Source: a virus
Direction: 5' to 3' (one strand)
IMG/VR virus record: IMGVR_UViG_3300047498_000054
Location: 1-26,591 of that record
DNA: 26,591 bases
Every line of letters starts with the position of its first letter. The first letter of the stretch is position 1. Below, in pieces: positions 1 through 6,354 of the stretch. Below the pieces are notes generated by a model. The model did not search any database, was not told where the DNA came from, and saw only the letters and a list, made by a program, of their open reading frames with translations. Position numbers and translations under genes: made by a program.

Positions 1-243
1 CTGGATGCCGCCTTGCTGGAGTCGCCACTGGATGCCGCCGTGCTGTAGTTGCCACTGGATGCCGCCGTGCTGGAGTCGCCACTGGATGCCGCCGTGCTGG
101 AGTAGCCACTGGATGCCGCCGTGCTGGAGTAGCCACTGGATGCCGCCGTGCTGTAGTTGCCACTGGATGCCGCCGTGCTGTAGTCGCCACTGGATGCCGC
201 CGTGCTGTAGTTGCCACTGGATGCCGCCGTGCTGGAGTAGCCA
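1..243. repeat. Nine tandem 27-bp repeats
   Basis: Nine head-to-tail 27-bp units begin at 1, 28, 55, 82, 109, 136, 163, 190 and 217. They differ almost only at bases that change the second and third residues of the encoded G-x-x-S-T-A-A-S-S unit; the leftmost has one more change (Thr to Lys). The array is in frame with the minus-strand gene. It continues or ends beyond the left edge. Confidence 0.95.
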
Positions 244-359
244 CTGGATGAATTTCCCTTGGCCTCTTTAGCAAACTTTTCAAAGCCAGTTGTGGCAATT
301 CCGAAAACCTCAGCCAATGCGTCGATTTCAATTTCTGCTTGTGATTTTTCTTTTGTCAT
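1..359 (-). CDS. Nonapeptide-repeat protein, C-terminus beyond window
   Basis: This frame is open from an ATG at 359 to the left edge. The first 36 or so residues are ordinary, acidic and probably helical (MTKEKSQAEIEIDALAEVFG at the start). The rest is a nine-residue repeat of the form G-[YND]-[SY]-S-T-A-A-S-S, nine copies before the edge. It is the last visible gene of the minus operon that includes the SSB-tailed, Gp157-like and ERF genes. No function is recognised. The regular Gly/Ser/Ala/Thr repeat could form an extended or beta-solenoid surface (inference). The true length is unknown. Confidence 0.75.
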   Translation of the reverse strand, partial: MTKEKSQAEIEIDALAEVFGIATTGFEKFAKEAKGNSSSGYSSTAASSGNYSTAASSGDYSTAASSGNYSTAASSGYSSTAASSGYSSTAASSGDSSTAASSGNYSTAASSGDSSKAAS

Positions 360-402
360 AATTTCCCCTTATTTCCCACTACTGATTTCTTTCATCGTTG
401 AC

Positions 403-705
403 TTAGAATGGTATATCATCATCGGGAAGATCAGAAGGCTTAATATTTGTCGCCACAGATGGAGATGTCATTTTCATCTTGGCCTCTTCCCATGCCTTAT
501 CAGCATCTGCCTGCGTTACATTGGAAACTGGTTCTGGCGTATTTTTAGGTTTATATTTTCCAGAATAACCCTGCTTACCTTCACGGTTTGGCCACAAGGC
601 AAACTCATGATCCACACCATCAATTTTTAAATACCCCTTAAAATTTGGCTTATTATCGCCATCGGATTTATAATCATTGATAAATAAATTGATATAGCCT
701 TCCAT
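403..705 (-). CDS. Small single-stranded-DNA-binding-like protein with SSB tail
   Basis: This 100-residue protein ends in DDDIPF, the acidic tip with which bacterial SSB proteins recruit repair and replication partners. The first 55 residues (INLFINDYKSDGD..., then FKGYLKIDGVDHEFALWPNR) look like a small beta-rich domain as in short phage DNA-binding proteins. A low-complexity linker follows. It lies two bases after the Gp157-like gene and downstream of the ERF annealing gene, the usual place for a recombination-module SSB. It is shorter than cellular SSB (about 150-180 residues). The SSB role is inferred from tail and context. Confidence 0.6.
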   Translation of the reverse strand: MEGYINLFINDYKSDGDNKPNFKGYLKIDGVDHEFALWPNREGKQGYSGKYKPKNTPEPVSNVTQADADKAWEEAKMKMTSPSVATNIKPSDLPDDDIPF

Positions 706-707
706 AT

Positions 708-1106
708 TTAGCCTTTCTTTTTCTGTATTTTATAAGTTAATTTTGGTTGACTCATTTCAATAGTTGCCCAGTTTGGCAAATCTTTAACTGTATCTAAATA
801 TTCTTTAATCTCTTTTAATTTGGCAATGCGCTCTGTTTTACAAAACTCATCCGGTACTGCATATGCTGAAATAACCTTAATAGATGCTCTAGGTGTAGTG
901 AAATAAATTTTGTAATCACAATATTCGCCTGGGACATTTACTTCATATTCCCCAGTTCCGGCCAGTTCTTCTTGCACAGAAACTCTAGCGGCATCTGATT
1001 CTCTTTCTGCATCAGCCAAATCCGAATTAAGATCCGCGATATAAGTTTTTAGTTTTTGGATTTTAGCATCAGCTAGTAACCAATCTTTCAATAATTCTTC
1101 AATCAT
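708..1106 (-). CDS. Gp157-like phage protein
   Basis: This 132-residue protein starts with a coiled-coil-like helix (about residues 1-50, rich in Lys/Glu/Asp/Ala). A compact segment follows, with TTPRASIKVISAYAVPDEFC and then KLKEIKEYLDT, resembling the order of the Siphovirus Gp157 family: long helix, then a P-x-S-[IV]-x-V strand, then 'P-[ED]-E-[FY]' and a lysine-rich helix. Its ATG overlaps the ERF stop by four bases, so translation is probably coupled. Gp157-type genes often sit beside SSAP/SSB genes in phages. A Gam-like nuclease inhibitor is the main alternative. The assignment comes from memory of the pattern, not a search. Confidence 0.5.
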   Translation of the reverse strand: MIEELLKDWLLADAKIQKLKTYIADLNSDLADAERESDAARVSVQEELAGTGEYEVNVPGEYCDYKIYFTTPRASIKVISAYAVPDEFCKTERIAKLKEIKEYLDTVKDLPNWATIEMSQPKLTYKIQKKKG

Positions 1107-1825
1107 AACTTACCCTTTTTTGATTCTTCCATAAAACTGTCGTATTTTGTTTTATAGAGTTGTCGTATTTCATTAGCACCATTTTTATCTGCGACATCAT
1201 CACTTGCCGACATAATAATTAACTTTTCATGGTTAAATGATTCTATGTCTTTTAATTTTGTAATGTTTTCTGCCCTGTCAAAAGCATCTTTGCAATTTTC
1301 CACCCATAATTTTCGCAATTCATCAGACTGAAAAGCACCTACACGTTTACCGACAAACTCTTTTTTCTCGTTATCGGTATCTTGTTCGCCCTCGGTTGGA
1401 ATATTAAATATATTAATTGCCAAAGTTTTATATGCTTGTGACATTGCTTTTTGCGTAGACTTGTCGCTATAATCGACGGCTTCTGCGATAATTGCTACAT
1501 TGGTTTTGCTTCCATCAATTGTATTGACTAATTCAAAATCAACTTCCAATACAACCCATATCGCAAGCCCTCCGTTTTTTGTGGTGCGTTCTTTTTCTTC
1601 ACGTTTAACCATCTTAGGAAGGATGACCAAAGCGCATTCTTTCATTATTGGTGAGCTTGCATTGCGTATATCATCAATGCCCCTAAATTTATAATTTATA
1701 TCTTTATTGCCACCCTTGTCTTTTGAAATGCCTTGTTTTGCAAGTATTTCTGTCATCGCTTCAATAGATTGATAAACATTTTGTGGTCGTTGCTTAACTT
1801 CAATTTCTTCTTTTTCTTTTATCAT
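1103..1825 (-). CDS. erf: ERF-family single-strand annealing protein
   Basis: This 240-residue protein anneals complementary single strands during phage recombination. The N-terminal 150 residues carry the ERF pattern: NVYQSIEAMTEILAKQGISK, then INYKFRGIDDIRNASSPIM, a strand reading AIWVVLEVDFELVN, and the hallmark DKSTQKAMSQAYKTLAINIF ending near IPTEGEQDTDN. The C-terminal 80 residues are charged, helical and not conserved in the family, as usual. It heads a recombination block ERF / Gp157-like / SSB-like. A TTTACGCCTCG stretch separates it from the preceding gene by three bases. The family call is strong. Confidence 0.88.
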   Translation of the reverse strand: MIKEKEEIEVKQRPQNVYQSIEAMTEILAKQGISKDKGGNKDINYKFRGIDDIRNASSPIMKECALVILPKMVKREEKERTTKNGGLAIWVVLEVDFELVNTIDGSKTNVAIIAEAVDYSDKSTQKAMSQAYKTLAINIFNIPTEGEQDTDNEKKEFVGKRVGAFQSDELRKLWVENCKDAFDRAENITKLKDIESFNHEKLIIMSASDDVADKNGANEIRQLYKTKYDSFMEESKKGKL

Positions 1826-1828
1826 AAT

Positions 1829-2068
1829 TTACGCCTCGTCAAAAATGTGTTTTGCCGTTTCATCTTTCAGCGGCACATACGCACGTTTAACCAAACTTAT
1901 CGGCCACGCAACCCACGCCGATTTGAGACTGCTACACCCATCTGGCATCACTGTCACATGCTGCGGGTCTGACCAGTTGTAAGTATTGCGTCCTACAATT
2001 GTTCCTTTACCCAGCATTTTCCCGCTTGCCGTATAAACCGATACGTGATCCCCGTACGATAGTGTCAC
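1829..2068 (-). CDS. Hypothetical protein, 79 aa
   Basis: This is a small protein with alternating strands (GDHVSVYTASGKMLGKGTIV) that looks like an SH3-like beta barrel, followed by WSDPQHVTVMPDG and a Trp-rich segment. No family was recognised. Its ATG overlaps the stop of the upstream membrane gene as ATGA, and its stop lies three bases before the ERF start, so it belongs to the same operon. Confidence 0.65.
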   Translation of the reverse strand: MTLSYGDHVSVYTASGKMLGKGTIVGRNTYNWSDPQHVTVMPDGCSSLKSAWVAWPISLVKRAYVPLKDETAKHIFDEA

Positions 2069-2175
2069 GATGAAAGCCCAACCAGATACATTAAAGAATA
2101 CGCACCAGCCGAAATAATTCCCATGGCCAAGAAAATGGATGCGAATAACAGTACAATTTCCACGCTATTTCTCAT
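2065..2175 (-). CDS. Small membrane protein, 36 aa
   Basis: Start ATG at 2175 is chosen because AAGGA lies eight bases upstream; a longer reading frame from 2259 would run through the upstream gene. The product is almost entirely one hydrophobic helix (SVEIVLLFASIFLAMGIISA and onwards), so a single-pass inner-membrane peptide is likely. It overlaps both neighbours by a few bases. Function unknown. Confidence 0.55.
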   Translation of the reverse strand: MRNSVEIVLLFASIFLAMGIISAGAYSLMYLVGLSS

Positions 2176-2317
2176 TGGTTTTATCCTTAAACTGTATGAT
2201 TTGACAAGAACCATTTCCGGTTGAGACAGTCGTGGTTTCAACTTCTTCTTTCGGCGCAAGAAGCCAATCCATTAACCTTAGAAACCCTTCGTGTTTATCG
2301 CCTTTATAATTTTCCAT
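2165..2317 (-). CDS. Hypothetical protein, 50 aa
   Basis: Start is placed at the ATG at 2317 rather than 2323 because the GAGGAG ribosome site (2325-2330 on the complement) is seven bases from the former and only one from the latter. The product is hydrophilic, beginning MENYKGDKHEGFLRLMDWLL and ending QIIQFKDKTNEK. It overlaps the upstream gene by 14 bases and the downstream one by 11. No family recognised. Confidence 0.55.
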   Translation of the reverse strand: MENYKGDKHEGFLRLMDWLLAPKEEVETTTVSTGNGSCQIIQFKDKTNEK

Positions 2318-2486
2318 CTGCATTCTCCTCGTCACATAGTTTCTGCCATGTGTTAATGGCATCTTGTTGGCATTCTAATAGTGTGGGCAAAGTTCTACCT
2401 GTGCCGCATTCAGGCATCCATTGAAAGCCATTATTGACTTCACGGATGTAGAATTTCGTATTGTTTATCTGAAACTGTAAAATCAC
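2304..2486 (-). CDS. Hypothetical protein, 60 aa
   Basis: First gene of the leftward ERF operon, probably starting with GTG at 2486; no better in-frame start is close. It reads as two short strands followed by a helix (MILQFQINNTKFYIREVNNG, then TLLECQQDAINTWQKLCDEE). It faces the plus-strand DNA-binding gene across a control region with two palindromic operators, so it is probably repressed together with it. Function unknown. Confidence 0.55.
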   Translation of the reverse strand: MILQFQINNTKFYIREVNNGFQWMPECGTGRTLPTLLECQQDAINTWQKLCDEENADGKL

Positions 2487-2506
2487 CTTGATTACTGCCT
2501 ATAAAA

Positions 2507-2523
2507 ACTTTATGATGTAAAGT
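2507..2523. promoter_or_regulatory. Palindromic operator, left copy
   Basis: ACTTTATGATGTAAAGT is an inverted repeat with 6-bp arms (ACTTTA/TAAAGT). It overlaps the expected -10 region of a leftward promoter whose -35 is TTGACA on the minus strand (complement of 2542-2547). A matching site lies at 2554-2569. A dimeric phage repressor probably binds here. Confidence 0.6.
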
Positions 2524-2553
2524 AACAAAGCAATTATAGTCTGTCAACAACTA

Positions 2554-2569
2554 TTTTACTGCATAAAGT
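2554..2569. promoter_or_regulatory. Palindromic operator, right copy
   Basis: TTTTACTGCATAAAGT is the reverse-complement match of the 2507 site (ACTTTATG-NN-GTAAAR), 31 bp away and directly before the ATG at 2573. The two sites bracket the divergent promoter region. A possible rightward -10 (TATAGT, 2536-2541) lies between them. Confidence 0.6.
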
Positions 2570-2572
2570 TTT

Positions 2573-2749
2573 ATGATTAATGCCTCAACATTACGCAATA
2601 TAGCTGAATTATCAAAAGAGCTAAAAGTTAGCAAGCAGCTTGTGAATTATTATTTAAAAAGTCGTGATGACATTCCGAATGAAATTATCTTGGGGGGAAT
2701 GAGATTCTATAATAGAAAAGAATTTATTTCATGGTGGGATAATAAGTAA
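2573..2749 (+). CDS. Small helix-turn-helix DNA-binding protein, 58 aa
   Basis: Reading from the ATG at 2573 gives LRNIAELSKELKVSKQLVNY, followed by LKSRDDIPNEIILGGMRFYN and a Trp-rich end. This is the winged-HTH layout of excisionase/AlpA/MerR-type proteins: helix, turn 'KVSKQ', recognition helix 'LVNYYLKS', wing 'GGMRFYNRKEF'. The stop overlaps the nuclease start as TAATG. No clear ribosome site precedes it and an operator ends three bases before the ATG, so it may regulate itself. It could be the factor that binds the two palindromes (inference). Confidence 0.7.
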   Translation: MINASTLRNIAELSKELKVSKQLVNYYLKSRDDIPNEIILGGMRFYNRKEFISWWDNK

Positions 2750-3225
2750 TGGATCAAACAGAGTGGAAAATCCATCGTGCGGATGTTGATTATCTCTACC
2801 AGCGTGTTTGGAAAGGCAACAAGATTATCCATACAGGTAATCCTGCGTTTGAGGATTTGGTTATCATCCATATACCAAACGCAATCCATACAGATGATGA
2901 GGCAGAGAATGCGAGACAGGGTCTATTCAGGAAAATGATGGGTGTAGAAGCTGGCGCATACGATTTTATATTTGGGATTCCTCGTCACATGCCGCTTGCT
3001 TACGATGTAAAAGCGCCGGGGGGTTTTCTTGAAGCGCCGCAAAAGCGGTTCAGGGAGAAATGGGAACGATGTGGCTATCCGTCTGCATGGGGAACATCAC
3101 CAGAGCATTTACGCGATACGCTTATAAAGCACGGCGCAATATGCAAAGTGTTTTGTGTTAAGCCAGTTGATTTACGCACCAAGGAAGAAAAATTCAAGGA
3201 TATGTATGACTTCCAAAAACCCTAA
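2749..3225 (+). CDS. VRR-NUC-type nuclease
   Basis: This 158-residue protein has the PD-(D/E)XK core of the VRR-NUC family: a strand with Asp (GAYDFIFGIPRH, about residue 72), then LAYDVKAPGGFLEAPQKRFR, where D-x-K supplies catalytic residues and the following helix with Gln is typical of the family. It ends with a strand-helix unit (SAWGTSPEHLRDTLIKHG). Such proteins are small phage structure-specific nucleases near replication genes. It is coupled to the HTH gene upstream and overlaps the next gene. An N-terminal extension of about 45 residues is unassigned. Confidence 0.68.
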   Translation: MDQTEWKIHRADVDYLYQRVWKGNKIIHTGNPAFEDLVIIHIPNAIHTDDEAENARQGLFRKMMGVEAGAYDFIFGIPRHMPLAYDVKAPGGFLEAPQKRFREKWERCGYPSAWGTSPEHLRDTLIKHGAICKVFCVKPVDLRTKEEKFKDMYDFQKP

Positions 3226-3385
3226 TGTTGAGCATGTACAAGTTTGGAATAATGTAACTAACCGCCGCGCTAATAAAGAAGCCAAAAAGAAGCTATGGGA
3301 TGATTATCTCAAGCAATACGATCCAAAATTAATGCACACATATATTGAAAACGGGGTAGAGATTAAAGTTTATGAACCACGCTAA
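3206..3385 (+). CDS. Hypothetical protein, 59 aa
   Basis: The start at 3206 is preceded by AAGGA five bases upstream and overlaps the nuclease gene by 20 bases; an earlier in-frame ATG at 3155 lies deep in that gene. The product is highly charged and helical (NNVTNRRANKEAKKKLWDDY). It overlaps the next gene by 14 bases. Function unknown. Confidence 0.6.
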   Translation: MTSKNPNVEHVQVWNNVTNRRANKEAKKKLWDDYLKQYDPKLMHTYIENGVEIKVYEPR

Positions 3386-3572
3386 CCCCAAATATTTATT
3401 GGCAGACGCGGAAGAATGCGCGGCATGGAAACGACAAAATGATTTGTATTTATATGAGGAAGATTTAGCAAATATGCGTGAGTGGCGCTATAAAAAATGC
3501 GAATCGATGTTGGCGCAAATTAATGCAATGTTGCTAAAAGAGTTAAAGCGCAGAATCGCGGAACACGGTTAA
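3372..3572 (+). CDS. Hypothetical protein, 66 aa
   Basis: This is a helical, charged small protein (LADAEECAAWKRQNDLYLYE, then LANMREWRYKKCESMLAQIN), possibly a coiled coil. It overlaps the gene before it and is followed by 160 bases with a leader and a hairpin before the VapE gene. No family recognised. Confidence 0.58.
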   Translation: MNHANPKYLLADAEECAAWKRQNDLYLYEEDLANMREWRYKKCESMLAQINAMLLKELKRRIAEHG

Positions 3573-3734
3573 CATTAATTAGCAATGAAAATTATTGCAT
3601 AAGTTATAAAGAGAACATAAAATCATCCTCGCAATCTAACTAAATGGGGAATTGCTTCAAAATGAAAACTTCCAAATTATTTTTATGCAGCAGGACAATC
3701 GTTAGACCGTAACCCCTTTGCGGCGGTTGTCCTG
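3573..3734 (+). promoter_or_regulatory. Leader region of VapE gene
   Basis: This gap contains a possible 22-codon leader frame (ATG 3644, second in-frame ATG 3662, stop 3710-3712) that ends inside a large hairpin. No convincing promoter was seen. The VapE frame itself is open back to 3666 without an ATG, so either the real start is unusual or the leader is joined to it by a +1 shift (inference). Confidence 0.35.
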
Positions 3735-3738
3735 TTGC
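3687..3738 (+). other. Strong bulged hairpin over the VapE start
   Basis: Left arm 3687-3701 pairs with 3724-3738 over 15 bp (two G-U in RNA). After a five-base bulge (TTAGA), 3707-3712 pairs with 3718-3723 around a CCCCT loop. In total 21 bp form, with no T-run after it. The TTG at 3735 lies inside the right arm. It may control translation or be a protein-binding or replication-initiation structure. Confidence 0.75.
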
Positions 3739-5069
3739 GCCAAAATTCGCATGTGACAGATGAACTAACTGTTATAAAGCCAGAGTTACCCCTTGTTTGT
3801 GGAGCAAACCCCAACAACAGAGTAATTATCAATGGCCACAATTATCACGGGGTGGAAAGAAAACTCCTGCAAAATGTCATGGTTTTGACCGAAACGGATG
3901 AGAGAATAAGAGAATGCCTGATATATAATGTATTCGCTGATGATATTTTCTTCGTCCAGCCGCCACCATGGGAAGATGAAAAGACATTCAAGGTTCATCC
4001 ATTGAGGGAAGATGAGTTATTGAATTATCGGTGCTGGGTGGACACTCGCGGCCTGATTGTCGGCAAGAATGATGCAAGCGACATCCTCACATCACTGGCC
4101 AGGCGCAACACCAGAAACCCGCCCAAAGAATATTTTGAAAAGCTTAAATGGGATAAAAAGCCGCGCCTTGATACGTGGCTCACCTACTACTTAGGCGCTG
4201 AAGATCAGAACGAGCATTACTTAAAGCTTGTGGGCAGCAAGTGGATGATAGCTGCTGTTAAGCGCATCTATCAACCGGGTTGCAAGTTTGATAACGTGCT
4301 CATATTGGAAGGAGATCAATACATAGGTAAAAGCCCATCACTTGAGGCACTAGCAACCATCGGCGGAGAGCGATATTTTACTGATGAAAGCATAGATTTT
4401 AACGGCAATAAAGATAGCCTAATGAAGCTACAAGGCAAACTGATATTTGAAATGCCGGAACTGGCCAGCTTTCGCAAGGCTGAAACAAATGAAATTAAGG
4501 CGTTCATTGGGCGCGGCACTGATGAATATAGGCCACCGTATGGCCGCAAGATCATATCACGTCCACGCATGTTTGTCTTTGCTGGCAGCGTGAACCCAAT
4601 AGCCGGGTATTTGACCGATCCTACAGGCAATAAGCGCTATTGGCCAGTGAAGTGCGGCAAGATAGATATTCCAGCTATAAACGCAGATAAAGAACAATTA
4701 TGGGCGGAGGCGGTTTGTAGATATAAGGCAAATGAGCAGATTTGGCTTGAACCAGAGGAGCACAATCTTGCCAAGCTCGAACAACAAGAGCGCATGATTG
4801 ACGATATTATGATGGATAAAATTATAGATGCGGCAAAAGAAATTACAGCAAATAAATGGACTGATAAGGATTTTACCTTATCGGAACTAGTAGAAAAGTT
4901 AAACATACCGCTTTCCCACCTAGATAACAAAATGCGCACCAGGATAACCGATTGCCTGGTTGCAAATGGATATATTGAGTATATGCCAGCAGCAAACGCA
5001 GGAGAAAAACGCAAGCGGAAGTGGAAGATGCGGAATGAGGTAATTAAACCCCATTCCCGCAATGATTAA
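3735..5069 (+). CDS. VapE/VirE-family P-loop NTPase (putative replication helicase)
   Basis: The product resembles virulence-associated E proteins, SF3-like P-loop NTPases that in phages and satellites act in replication initiation. Residues about 115-190 are the family lead-in (LARRNTRNPPKEYFEKLKWD, then W-L-T-Y-Y-LG), Walker A is GDQYIGKS at 193-200, and an acidic Walker B-like strand KLIFEMPELASF follows near 235. NPIAGYLTDPTGNKRYWPVK is the sensor/arginine region. The C-terminal 70 residues look like a winged helix. No primase domain is present. The start is uncertain: TTG 3735 or GTG 3753, neither with a clear ribosome site. The stop overlaps a convergent gene. Confidence 0.85.
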   Translation: MRQNSHVTDELTVIKPELPLVCGANPNNRVIINGHNYHGVERKLLQNVMVLTETDERIRECLIYNVFADDIFFVQPPPWEDEKTFKVHPLREDELLNYRCWVDTRGLIVGKNDASDILTSLARRNTRNPPKEYFEKLKWDKKPRLDTWLTYYLGAEDQNEHYLKLVGSKWMIAAVKRIYQPGCKFDNVLILEGDQYIGKSPSLEALATIGGERYFTDESIDFNGNKDSLMKLQGKLIFEMPELASFRKAETNEIKAFIGRGTDEYRPPYGRKIISRPRMFVFAGSVNPIAGYLTDPTGNKRYWPVKCGKIDIPAINADKEQLWAEAVCRYKANEQIWLEPEEHNLAKLEQQERMIDDIMMDKIIDAAKEITANKWTDKDFTLSELVEKLNIPLSHLDNKMRTRITDCLVANGYIEYMPAANAGEKRKRKWKMRNEVIKPHSRND

Positions 5070-5248
5070 AGTGTAGGATCTACAACTTCTTGTACAGTAT
5101 ATCCGTGTTCTTTTAATTTGTTTATCACATCCAAGGGTAAATTTGGTTTCCCCAAAATCTCTTGAAAAAATACCCCCAAGTCGTTAGCTGCTTTATAGTC
5201 AATTCTTCCAAACACTTTATGCGCCTTAACTTCTACTAATTTTTCCAT
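5066..5248 (-). CDS. Hypothetical protein, 60 aa
   Basis: This is the last gene of the leftward operon that begins near 7683; its stop overlaps the VapE stop. The product is small and mixed alpha/beta (KAHKVFGRIDYKAANDLGVF, then LPLDVINKLKEHGYTVQEV). It lies four bases after the preceding gene. No family recognised. Confidence 0.55.
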   Translation of the reverse strand: MEKLVEVKAHKVFGRIDYKAANDLGVFFQEILGKPNLPLDVINKLKEHGYTVQEVVDPTL

Positions 5249-5252
5249 AGTT

Positions 5253-5390
5253 TTATGCTTTCAATGTGATGTTAAAATTAATGCGGTCTTTCTTTCCGTT
5301 GAGATAGCCTCGCAGGTATTGACGAGAGCCGCCGGAGACACAAGCGCGGCCTAGCAATCCGTCAATATAACCGTCTAGCTGTGTTCTCAT
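5253..5390 (-). CDS. Hypothetical protein, 45 aa
   Basis: The ATG at 5390 overlaps the upstream stop as ATGA, and the frame runs to a TAA at 5253. The product begins MRTQLDGYIDGLLGRACVSG and ends DRINFNITLKA. Overlap on one side and a four-base gap on the other support a real tiled gene. Function unknown. Confidence 0.55.
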   Translation of the reverse strand: MRTQLDGYIDGLLGRACVSGGSRQYLRGYLNGKKDRINFNITLKA

Positions 5391-5584
5391 TTCCACAACT
5401 CCACAGGCTTTGCCACATCATCCGGCGTTAAACCGTAGATAGAAGCGATTACAGCGGCTTTGTGTGTTTTCCATACGACCACATGCTTAGGATGTACCCA
5501 CACGCTAGAAACCTGTTTGCCGTATGAATACGATGCTAGGTAAATGAATGCACCAGCGGTTATGATGAATATTAGTTTTTGCAT
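5387..5584 (-). CDS. Hypothetical membrane-anchored protein, 65 aa
   Basis: The N-terminus (MQKLIFIITAGAFIYLASYS) is a hydrophobic helix, either an uncleaved anchor or a signal sequence. The rest is a small soluble domain with PKHVVVWKTHKAAVIASIYG. It sits in the tiled minus operon between the Zn-finger gene and the 45-residue gene. Function unknown. Confidence 0.58.
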   Translation of the reverse strand: MQKLIFIITAGAFIYLASYSYGKQVSSVWVHPKHVVVWKTHKAAVIASIYGLTPDDVAKPVELWK

Positions 5585-5589
5585 GTTAT

Positions 5590-5739
5590 TTACTCCTCAT
5601 CAAATATGGTTAAAAGTTTTCCATTTTCCCTACACGATTCACAAACGCAATTATCCGGGTAATCGACCGTATAAAGACTGTCACAATCATAATCGGTATC
5701 TACCAAGCAATCGCAAAATTTACATAGCATCATGCTCAT
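5590..5739 (-). CDS. Small zinc-ribbon-like protein, 49 aa
   Basis: Starting at 5739 with an ATGA overlap to the upstream gene, the frame encodes LCKFCDC near the start and NCVCESC near residue 35. Two CxxC pairs suggest one bound zinc ion. The protein is acidic (YDCDSLYTVDYPDN). It ends with a GAGGAG that could also serve as ribosome site for the next gene. Exact role unknown. Confidence 0.6.
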   Translation of the reverse strand: MSMMLCKFCDCLVDTDYDCDSLYTVDYPDNCVCESCRENGKLLTIFDEE

Positions 5740-5963
5740 AATTCCACCATCTGGTCGCAATCACACAGCGGGCAAGTGATCTGGGTTTCTGGCAAATTAT
5801 ATTCCTCATTGCAATCAGGGCAGAAAAACCATACGTTTTCAGGCATGATGTCATCCTCTTGGTGAAAATTCACTGAGAGTTTATTAGATGTAATCTCCTG
5901 TAATTTCTTGATTGTATGTTTTTCCAGTGAATTTTCACCGGTATTTTTCTCTGCATTACTCAT
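5736..5963 (-). CDS. Zinc-ribbon protein, 75 aa
   Basis: The start at 5963 is preceded by GGAGG at normal spacing and overlaps the upstream stop as ATGA; a longer frame to 5999 is ignored. The N-terminal half is polar and helical; the C-terminal half carries FFCPDCNEEYNLPETQITCP with a second pair CPLC, a classic zinc ribbon. A perfect 15-bp inverted repeat (5861-5875 and 5925-5939) lies inside the gene. Two zinc-ribbon genes in a row suggest nucleic-acid or protein binding roles. Confidence 0.65.
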   Translation of the reverse strand: MSNAEKNTGENSLEKHTIKKLQEITSNKLSVNFHQEDDIMPENVWFFCPDCNEEYNLPETQITCPLCDCDQMVEL

Positions 5964-6157
5964 AATTTCCTCCAAAATGCATAACGTGGTGCCGTCCATA
6001 TCGGAGTAGCCGTTCGGCGCTGCGTACCTTCATCTACAAGCAGCGTAGGCCACGCTAAAGCGTTATGGTGCTCATCCCATGATGGCATAATGCTTTTAAC
6101 CCTGATAACTCGTGTGTAATTACTTCTGGTTATAAAATTCCAAAAACGTGTTTTCAT
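5960..6157 (-). CDS. Hypothetical protein, 65 aa
   Basis: The ATG at 6157 overlaps the upstream stop as ATGA, and the stop overlaps the zinc-ribbon start the same way. The product is rich in Trp, Arg and Thr (MKTRFWNFITRSNYTRVIRV). No domain recognised. The tight tiling is the main support. Confidence 0.5.
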   Translation of the reverse strand: MKTRFWNFITRSNYTRVIRVKSIMPSWDEHHNALAWPTLLVDEGTQRRTATPIWTAPRYAFWRKL

Positions 6158-6354
6158 ACCATCTCCTCTACAAATTCTGTTGGCTCATCATCCATATTTT
6201 TCCATCCATATTCTGTTGCTTCCTGCCAGCGTCCTTTCTTCCCCATCTGCCGTTGTCCGTCTTTTTTGTACGGCAAATAGCGGATTGAAACGAGCGCAAG
6301 GATAGGCGTACCATCCATAGGTGCGCCTGCTATGGGTTTACGGATTAATGTCAT
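6154..6354 (-). CDS. Hypothetical protein, DUF551-like pattern
   Basis: This 66-residue product starts MTLIRKPIAGAPMDGTPILA and ends with a Trp-rich EYGWKNMDDEPTEF. That resembles small phage proteins with a 'strand, DGTxILA, long strand, W, EP' layout, somewhat like DUF551, but the match is not firm. It is tiled by four-base overlaps to both neighbours. Confidence 0.5.
   Translation of the reverse strand: MTLIRKPIAGAPMDGTPILALVSIRYLPYKKDGQRQMGKKGRWQEATEYGWKNMDDEPTEFVEEMV

Noticed and set aside
1-243. CRISPR array
   Set aside because: Units are contiguous 27-bp tandem copies without spacers and are in frame with a gene.
5-271. Plus-strand frame encoding MPPCWS-type repeats
   Set aside because: It is the antisense reading of the 27-bp array; the minus frame has a proper start region and operon context.
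3687-3743. tRNA-like element ending in CCA
   Set aside because: It folds as one long bulged hairpin with no D, anticodon or T arms.
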